64,000 bases of DNA from the NCBI GenBank assembly GCA_964035545.1, contig OZ037767.1, positions 32,354,042 through 32,418,041 of the forward strand. Reading direction: 5' to 3'. The stretch's first letter is position 1; the number at the start of each line of letters is the position of its first letter. A program made the translations under genes and the position numbers. The notes below the pieces were generated by a model, which was not told where the DNA came from, made no database searches, and worked only from the letters and a program-made list of their open reading frames with translations. This document shows, in pieces, positions 56,787 through 64,000 of this stretch. The stretch comes from Bugula neritina. Its lineage: Eukaryota; Bryozoa; Gymnolaemata; Cheilostomatida; Bugulidae.

Positions 56787-59495
56787 CTATGGTAGACTAG
56801 GCAGCTCATGAGACATTAACGGCTCTTTCTGTTGACGGTTGGAAAACTTAGCGCAGGTGAGGCAACTTGACACTTCATTCTGTATATCAGCAGATAGCCC
56901 AGGCCAATAGAATGATTTCCTCGCAAGCTCTCTGCATTTCTCAACGCCCAGGTGGCCCATGTGTAGCGACTTTAGAATGTGCTTCCTCTGTGACTTCGGA
57001 ACTATAAGCCGCTCTTCAACGTAAAGAAATCCATCCACATCATAGATGTCAGATCTAACATTCCAGTAGGGTTGGATTTCTGTGGGGGCCTGACTCCGTC
57101 TACTCCATGACCAACCATCTTGCAGTGCTTTTTTCAGACTGTCCATTGTCGGGTCTTCAGCATATGACTGTCTCATCTCATTCATGGTGCTATCATCGGT
57201 TTCTAAGGCATGAACCATCACAACTTCACCTTCGAGATCACACTGATCATTTGTAACGCGTTGAAGGTAGGCTCGGGATAGTGTGTCAGCAATATATAAA
57301 TACTTGCCCGGAACATATGTGAACTCAGCTATCCGGTATCTTTGTAGTCGCAGAAAGAGTCTTTGCAGCCTTGGGGATGCCTTGTGCAATGACTTGCTCA
57401 TTATCGGGACGAGAGGTTTATGATCCGTCTGTATGTGAACAGCACGTCCATAGAGGTAGCTGTGAAAGCGCTCACAGCCGAACACAACTGCTAGCAGCTC
57501 CTTATCTATTTGGGGATAGTTGCACTCAGTCTCAGTTAAGCTGCGTGAAGCGTATGCAACAGGTTTACCTTCCTGTAGTAACACTGCACCAAGTCCCGAC
57601 TTTGAAGCGTCAACTTGTAAATGCGCATCCTTGGTAACATCAAAATACTGCAAGACAGGTTCGGATGTAAGCAAGCGTTTAATTACCTGGAAGCTTTCCA
57701 TTTGTTCTTTGGACCACACCCACTGACTATCACTCTTCAGTAGCACTCTCAAGGGCTCAGTACAGGCTGACATGTTGGGTATGTAGGCTCTTAGAAAATT
57801 GAGAGTACCAATCAGTCTTTGTACTCCCTCTCGGTCTGTTGGGTCAGGCATGGCCTCAATAGCAGCTATCTTGTCTGGGTCAGGACGCAGACCATCTTTC
57901 GATACTATATGGCCTAAATAGCATACCTCCGTCTGATTCAACCGAATCTTCTTGCGATTAAACTTCACATTAGCTTCTTTGGCCTTTACCAATAGCTTTC
58001 TCAGATTGGCATCATGTTCCTGTTGTGTCTTTCCAGCTACAATGATGTCATCAAAATACACTGAGACACCAGGCAAGTCTCCAAATATTTGCTCCACCTT
58101 CTTCTCAAAGACTTCAGCACTTGAGTGAAGGCCAAATGGAAGTCTATCAAAACAGTAGCGACCATATGGGGTGTTGAACGTTGTGAGCAGACTACTCTCT
58201 TTGGTCAAGGCTACATGCCAGTATCCATGTTTCATGTCCATGATGGTGTAGTATTGCATACCATTGAATCTGAAGGCAATGTCTTCTAAAGTGGGTATCT
58301 TGTGATGTTCTCGTCTCACTGCTCTGTTCAGGTCCTTGGGGTCTAGGCATATACGAACCGACCCATCTTTCTTTTCAACGCATACCATACTACTCACCCA
58401 GTTGGTTGGTACGTCAACCTTAGATATGATTCCAGATGCCTCCATATCATCTAGTTCCTTTTTCACTTTGTCTAACATACTGAGTGGGACACGTCTTGGA
58501 TGATGAACCACAGGCTTCACATTCTCGTCAACACATATCTCGTGCTCTCCATCAAGTCTGCCAACGCCTTCAAACACCTCAGGGAACTCCTGAAGTATCG
58601 AGGTTGACAACTGATCAACTCTGCGGATCAGACCAAAAGATTCAGCAGCCTCGAGGCCAAGTATGGGAGGAAGGTCCTCATCAACCACCTCGAAGTGGAC
58701 ACTCTGGCTATGCTCCTTGTGGTTCACGGTGAGTTGAACTGCACCCACATTCTTGATCTTGGCCTTATTATAGCCGTAAAGGCATACAGAAGTGGGCTTT
58801 AGAGTAGCACCAAGTGACTGAACGGTTCTTAGGTTGATGCAATTTGTTTCAGCTCCAGTATCAATCTTAAACTGAATATCATTGGCCTTTCCTTTGTCAC
58901 TGACCTTCATCGGAAGAATCCAAGATTTCAATTTAGATTCATTAGAAAGAGCACCAACAGCACCTATGAACAAGCTATTCATTTGTTTCGCTGCAAGAGC
59001 TTTGCCTTTGCAGACTTTCTCAAAGTGATTTTTCTTCCCGCAGTTATGACATGTCTCGCCATAAGCAGGACATCTACCTTTGGCATGTGTATATCCACAA
59101 AATTTGCAATCTATGTTGTCCTTACGTGTGTTACTTCTGGTTTTATTTTGCGTAGCGCCAGGCTGACTCTGCACAGTGCTGACTGCAGCATCATTTATCT
59201 CATTGACTGTCTTCATAGTAGTATCACCGGCAGCCATCCTTGACATCTGCTGTTTGGTAATCTCAGCAGCACGGATGTCATCTAAGGCACTCTCAAGTTT
59301 AACGTTTTTGTCACGGAGTAGCCGCTCCTTCAGCTTTCCATCAGTGAGTCCAAACACAATTTTGCAGAGAAGCATTCGGTCTCCCAATTCGCCAAAATCA
59401 CATTTTGTAGCTTGAGTTTTTAGACGTTTCACAAAGGTGTCAATGGGCTCTCCATCACTCTGACTGAGAGACCAAAAAACAAACCATTCATACAA
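56787..59495 (-). pseudogene. Ty3/gypsy gag-pol polyprotein, 5'-truncated
   Basis: 902 codons on the minus strand. Order: end of Gag; two zinc knuckles (C130-C133-H137-C142 and C149-C152-H157-C162); aspartic protease DTG (212-214); reverse transcriptase with YFDD (480-483) and the LPFGL box; RNase H with VDAS (627-630) and TDHKPL; integrase HHCC zinc finger (H845, H848, C878, C881). Gag and pol share one frame. The frame stays open past the first Met to the border with the TTTGGGG array, so the N-terminal Gag and 5' LTR are lost by truncation, and a TAG stops it before the integrase core. Confidence 0.93.
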
Positions 59496-59508
59496 TACGT
59501 TACGCCGG

Positions 59509-59645
59509 GGATGGGTTTTGGGGTTTGGGTTTTGGGGTTTGGGTTTTGGGGTTTGGGGTTTGGGTTTTGGGGTTTGGGTTTTGGGGTTTGGGTTTTGGGG
59601 TTTGGGGTTTGGGTTTTGGGGTTTGGGGTTTGGGTTTGGGGTTTG
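59509..59645. repeat. Variant proximal part of the TTTGGGG array
   Basis: Alternating TTTTGGGG, TTTGGG and TTTGGGG units next to the retroelement; then homogeneous. Confidence 0.95.
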
Positions 59646-62085
59646 GGGTTTGGGGTTTGGGGTTTGGGGTTTGGGGTTTGGGGTTTGGGGTTTGGGGTTT
59701 GGGGTTTGGGGTTTGGGGTTTGGGGTTTGGGGTTTGGGGTTTGGGGTTTGGGGTTTGGGGTTTGGGGTTTGGGGTTTGGGGTTTGGGGTTTGGGGTTTGG
59801 GGTTTGGGGTTTGGGGTTTGGGGTTTGGGGTTTGGGGTTTGGGGTTTGGGGTTTGGGGTTTGGGGTTTGGGGTTTGGGGTTTGGGGTTTGGGGTTTGGGG
59901 TTTGGGGTTTGGGGTTTGGGGTTTGGGGTTTGGGGTTTGGGGTTTGGGGTTTGGGGTTTGGGGTTTGGGGTTTGGGGTTTGGGGTTTGGGGTTTGGGGTT
60001 TGGGGTTTGGGGTTTGGGGTTTGGGGTTTGGGGTTTGGGGTTTGGGGTTTGGGGTTTGGGGTTTGGGGTTTGGGGTTTGGGGTTTGGGGTTTGGGGTTTG
60101 GGGTTTGGGGTTTGGGGTTTGGGGTTTGGGGTTTGGGGTTTGGGGTTTGGGGTTTGGGGTTTGGGGTTTGGGGTTTGGGGTTTGGGGTTTGGGGTTTGGG
60201 GTTTGGGGTTTGGGGTTTGGGGTTTGGGGTTTGGGGTTTGGGGTTTGGGGTTTGGGGTTTGGGGTTTGGGGTTTGGGGTTTGGGGTTTGGGGTTTGGGGT
60301 TTGGGGTTTGGGGTTTGGGGTTTGGGGTTTGGGGTTTGGGGTTTGGGGTTTGGGGTTTGGGGTTTGGGGTTTGGGGTTTGGGGTTTGGGGTTTGGGGTTT
60401 GGGGTTTGGGGTTTGGGGTTTGGGGTTTGGGGTTTGGGGTTTGGGGTTTGGGGTTTGGGGTTTGGGGTTTGGGGTTTGGGGTTTGGGGTTTGGGGTTTGG
60501 GGTTTGGGGTTTGGGGTTTGGGGTTTGGGGTTTGGGGTTTGGGGTTTGGGGTTTGGGGTTTGGGGTTTGGGGTTTGGGGTTTGGGGTTTGGGGTTTGGGG
60601 TTTGGGGTTTGGGGTTTGGGGTTTGGGGTTTGGGGTTTGGGGTTTGGGGTTTGGGGTTTGGGGTTTGGGGTTTGGGGTTTGGGGTTTGGGGTTTGGGGTT
60701 TGGGGTTTGGGGTTTGGGGTTTGGGGTTTGGGGTTTGGGGTTTGGGGTTTGGGGTTTGGGGTTTGGGGTTTGGGGTTTGGGGTTTGGGGTTTGGGGTTTG
60801 GGGTTTGGGGTTTGGGGTTTGGGGTTTGGGGTTTGGGGTTTGGGGTTTGGGGTTTGGGGTTTGGGGTTTGGGGTTTGGGGTTTGGGGTTTGGGGTTTGGG
60901 GTTTGGGGTTTGGGGTTTGGGGTTTGGGGTTTGGGGTTTGGGGTTTGGGGTTTGGGGTTTGGGGTTTGGGGTTTGGGGTTTGGGGTTTGGGGTTTGGGGT
61001 TTGGGGTTTGGGGTTTGGGGTTTGGGGTTTGGGGTTTGGGGTTTGGGGTTTGGGGTTTGGGGTTTGGGGTTTGGGGTTTGGGGTTTGGGGTTTGGGGTTT
61101 GGGGTTTGGGGTTTGGGGTTTGGGGTTTGGGGTTTGGGGTTTGGGGTTTGGGGTTTGGGGTTTGGGGTTTGGGGTTTGGGGTTTGGGGTTTGGGGTTTGG
61201 GGTTTGGGGTTTGGGGTTTGGGGTTTGGGGTTTGGGGTTTGGGGTTTGGGGTTTGGGGTTTGGGGTTTGGGGTTTGGGGTTTGGGGTTTGGGGTTTGGGG
61301 TTTGGGGTTTGGGGTTTGGGGTTTGGGGTTTGGGGTTTGGGGTTTGGGGTTTGGGGTTTGGGGTTTGGGGTTTGGGGTTTGGGGTTTGGGGTTTGGGGTT
61401 TGGGGTTTGGGGTTTGGGGTTTGGGGTTTGGGGTTTGGGGTTTGGGGTTTGGGGTTTGGGGTTTGGGGTTTGGGGTTTGGGGTTTGGGGTTTGGGGTTTG
61501 GGGTTTGGGGTTTGGGGTTTGGGGTTTGGGGTTTGGGGTTTGGGGTTTGGGGTTTGGGGTTTGGGGTTTGGGGTTTGGGGTTTGGGGTTTGGGGTTTGGG
61601 GTTTGGGGTTTGGGGTTTGGGGTTTGGGGTTTGGGGTTTGGGGTTTGGGGTTTGGGGTTTGGGGTTTGGGGTTTGGGGTTTGGGGTTTGGGGTTTGGGGT
61701 TTGGGGTTTGGGGTTTGGGGTTTGGGGTTTGGGGTTTGGGGTTTGGGGTTTGGGGTTTGGGGTTTGGGGTTTGGGGTTTGGGGTTTGGGGTTTGGGGTTT
61801 GGGGTTTGGGGTTTGGGGTTTGGGGTTTGGGGTTTGGGGTTTGGGGTTTGGGGTTTGGGGTTTGGGGTTTGGGGTTTGGGGTTTGGGGTTTGGGGTTTGG
61901 GGTTTGGGGTTTGGGGTTTGGGGTTTGGGGTTTGGGGTTTGGGGTTTGGGGTTTGGGGTTTGGGGTTTGGGGTTTGGGGTTTGGGGTTTGGGGTTTGGGG
62001 TTTGGGGTTTGGGGTTTGGGGTTTGGGGTTTGGGGTTTGGGGTTTGGGGTTTGGGGTTTGGGGTTTGGGGTTTGGGGTTTGGGGT
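59646..62085. repeat. Homogeneous (TTTGGGG)n array, telomere-like
   Basis: About 349 uninterrupted heptamers with the G-rich strand reading 5' to 3' toward the right end, as at a right-hand chromosome end. The canonical animal repeat is TTAGGG, so a telomeric role is inference. Confidence 0.95.
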
Positions 62086-63960
62086 TTGGGGTTGGGGTTT
62101 GGGGTTTGGGGTTTGGGGTTTGGGGTTTGGGGTTTGGGGTTTGGGGTTTGGGGTTTGGGGTTTGGGGTTTGGGGTTTGGGGTTTGGGGTTTGGGGTTTGG
62201 GGTTTGGGGTTTGGGGTTTGGGGTTTGGGGTTTGGGGTTTGGGGTTTGGGGTTTGGGGTTGGGGTTTGGGGTTTGGGGTTTGGGGTTTGGGGTTTGGGGT
62301 TTGGGGTTTGGGGTTTGGGGTTTGGGGTTTGGGGTTTGGGGTTTGGGGGTTTGGGGTTTGGGGTTTGGGGTTTGGGGTTTGGGGTTTGGGGTTTGGGGTT
62401 TGGGGTTTGGGGTTTGGGGTTTGGGGTTTGGGGTTTGGGGTTTGGGGTTTGGGGGTTGGGGTTTGGGGTTTGGGGTTTGGGGTTTGGGTTTGGGGTTTGG
62501 GGTGGTTGGGGTTTGGGGTTTGGGGTTTGGGGTTGGGGTTTGGGGTTTGGGGTTTGGGGTTTGGGGTTTGGGGTTTGGGTTGGGGTTTGGGGTGTGGGGT
62601 TGGGGTTTGGGGTTTGGGGTTTGGGGTTTGGGGTGGGGTTTGGGGTTTGGGGGTTTGGGGGTTTGGGGTTGGGGGTTGGGGGGTTGGGGTTTGGGGTTTG
62701 GGTTGGGGTGGGGGTTTGGGGTTTGGGGTTTGGGGTTTGGGGTTTGGGGGGTTTGGGGTGGGGGGGTTGGGGTTTGGGGTTTGGGGTTTGGGGTTTGGGG
62801 TTTGGGGGGTTTGGGGTTGGGGGGGTTTGGGGTTTGGGGTTTGGGGTTTGGGGTGGGGTGTGGGGTTTGGGGTTTGGGGTTGGGGTGGGTGGGGTTGGGG
62901 GGGTTTGGGGTTTGGGGTTTGGGGTTTGGGGTTTGGGGGTTGGGGTTTGGGGTTTGGGGTTGGGGGTGGGGGGGTTTGGGGTTTGGGGTTTGGGGGTTTG
63001 GGGGTTGGGGTTGGGGTTTGGGGTTTGGGGTTTGGGGTTTGGGGTTTGGGGTTGGGGTTTGGGGTGGTGGGGTTTGGGGTTTGGGGTTGGGTGGGGTTGG
63101 GGTTTGGGGTTTGGGGTTTGGGGTTGGGGTTTGGGGTTTGGGGTTTGGGGTTTGGGGTTTGGGGGGGGTTGGGGTTTGGGGGTTTGGGGTTTGGGGGTTG
63201 GGGTGTGGGGGTTTGGGGTTTGGGGGTTTGGGGTTTGGGGTTTGGGGGTTGGGGTTTGGGGGTTTGGGGTTTGGGGGTTTGGGGTTTGGGGTTGGGGTTG
63301 GGGTGGGGTGTGGGGGGGTTGGGGTGGGTGGGGTTGGGGGTTTGGGGGGGTTGGGGTTTGGGGTTGGGGTTTGGGGTGGGTGGGGGTTGGGGGGGGGGGT
63401 GGGTTGGGGGGTGGGTGGGGTTGGGGTGGGGGGGTGGGGTTGGGGGTGGGGTGGGGGGGGTTGGGGGGGGTTGGGGGGGTGGGGGTTGGGGGGTTGGGGT
63501 TGGGGGGTTGGGGTTGGGGGGTGGGGGGTGGGGGGGTGGGGGTGGGGGTTGGGGGGGGGGGGGTGGTGGGGGTGTGGGGTTGGGGGGGGGTTGGGGGTGG
63601 GGGGTGGGGGTGGGGGGGGTGGGGGGGGGGGGGTGGGGGGTTGGGGGGGGGGGGGGGGGGGGTGGGGGGTGGTGGGGGGGTGGGGTGGGGGGGTGGGGGG
63701 TGGGGGGGGTGGGGGGGTGGGGGGTGGGGGGGGGTGGGGTGGGGGGGGTGGGGGTTGGGGGGGGGGGGGGTGGGGGGTGGGGGGGGTGGGGGGGGGGGTG
63801 TGGGGGTGGGGGGTGGGGTTGGGGGGGGGGGTGGGGGGGGGGGGGGGTGGGGGGGTGGGGTGGGGGGGGGGGTGGGGGGGTGGGGGGTGGGGGGTGTGGG
63901 GGTGGGGGGGGTGGGGGGGGGGGGGGGGGGTGGGGGGGGGTTTGGGGGGGGGGGGGGGGG
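62086..63960. repeat. Degenerate G-rich part of the array
   Basis: T tracts shorten progressively and G runs lengthen until the sequence is nearly pure G with single T or TT. This is more likely loss of sequencing or consensus quality in the array than real sequence. Confidence 0.85.
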
Positions 63961-64000
63961 TTTGGGGTTTGGGGTTTGGGGTTTGGGGTTTGGGGTTTGG
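63961..64000. repeat. TTTGGGG heptamers resumed at the window edge
   Basis: The last 40 bases are again perfect heptamers. Confidence 0.9.

Noticed and set aside
57371-59415. Several plus-strand frames over the retroelement
   Set aside because: They are on the opposite strand of the gag-pol frame and have no motifs.

Overview
The window is nuclear DNA of an animal. It has spliced genes with GT-AG introns, animal gene families (BRWD/PHIP, GM2 activator, C2H2 zinc fingers, a cytochrome-b5 front-end desaturase, a proteasome beta subunit) and mariner, LINE, SINE, MITE and Ty3/gypsy elements. The AT-rich composition and very repeat-rich short introns suit a non-vertebrate metazoan, perhaps a marine one such as a sponge; the phylum is a guess.

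Layout. (1) 366-21098, plus strand: 29 exons of a BRWD/PHIP-family chromatin reader (eight WD40 repeats, cryptic-Tudor region, two bromodomains, basic tail). Reading frame and intron phases agree across all 29 exons, giving 1571 residues; the N-terminus lies upstream. Most introns consist largely of a private tandem repeat, and one holds a fold-back mariner. (2) 22472-24091, minus strand: a complete cytochrome-b5 front-end fatty acid desaturase, 488 aa. (3) 24.2-28.0 kb: AT-rich DNA without a recognised gene. (4) 28031-31385 and 50445-55418: two copies of a segmental duplication in the same orientation, each with a five-exon GM2-activator-like gene on the minus strand. (5) 31.4-41.1 kb: LINE remnants cut by an LTR-like block, a C2H2 zinc-finger gene whose first visible finger is split by a MITE, a tRNA-derived SINE, and a 2.2-kb CTCAGT-type array. 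(6) 41.2-42.2 kb: a broken proteasome beta2-type subunit gene. (7) 42.6-50.4 kb: AT-rich duplicated blocks without recognised genes. (8) 55419-59508: a Ty3/gypsy element (3' LTR, integrase, RNase H, RT, protease, part of gag), cut inside gag. (9) 59509-64000: a TTTGGGG heptamer array whose G-rich strand runs toward the right end. It reads like a chromosome end added onto a broken retroelement.

The most unusual signal recurs in the unrelated BRWD and GM2A genes. Several introns are built from minisatellites whose unit spans the exon end plus the 5' splice site, so one exon is followed by up to about 15 copies of its own splice donor. This suggests that introns here grow by tandem duplication seeded at splice junctions. 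It is an inference from sequence and needs RNA and population data.
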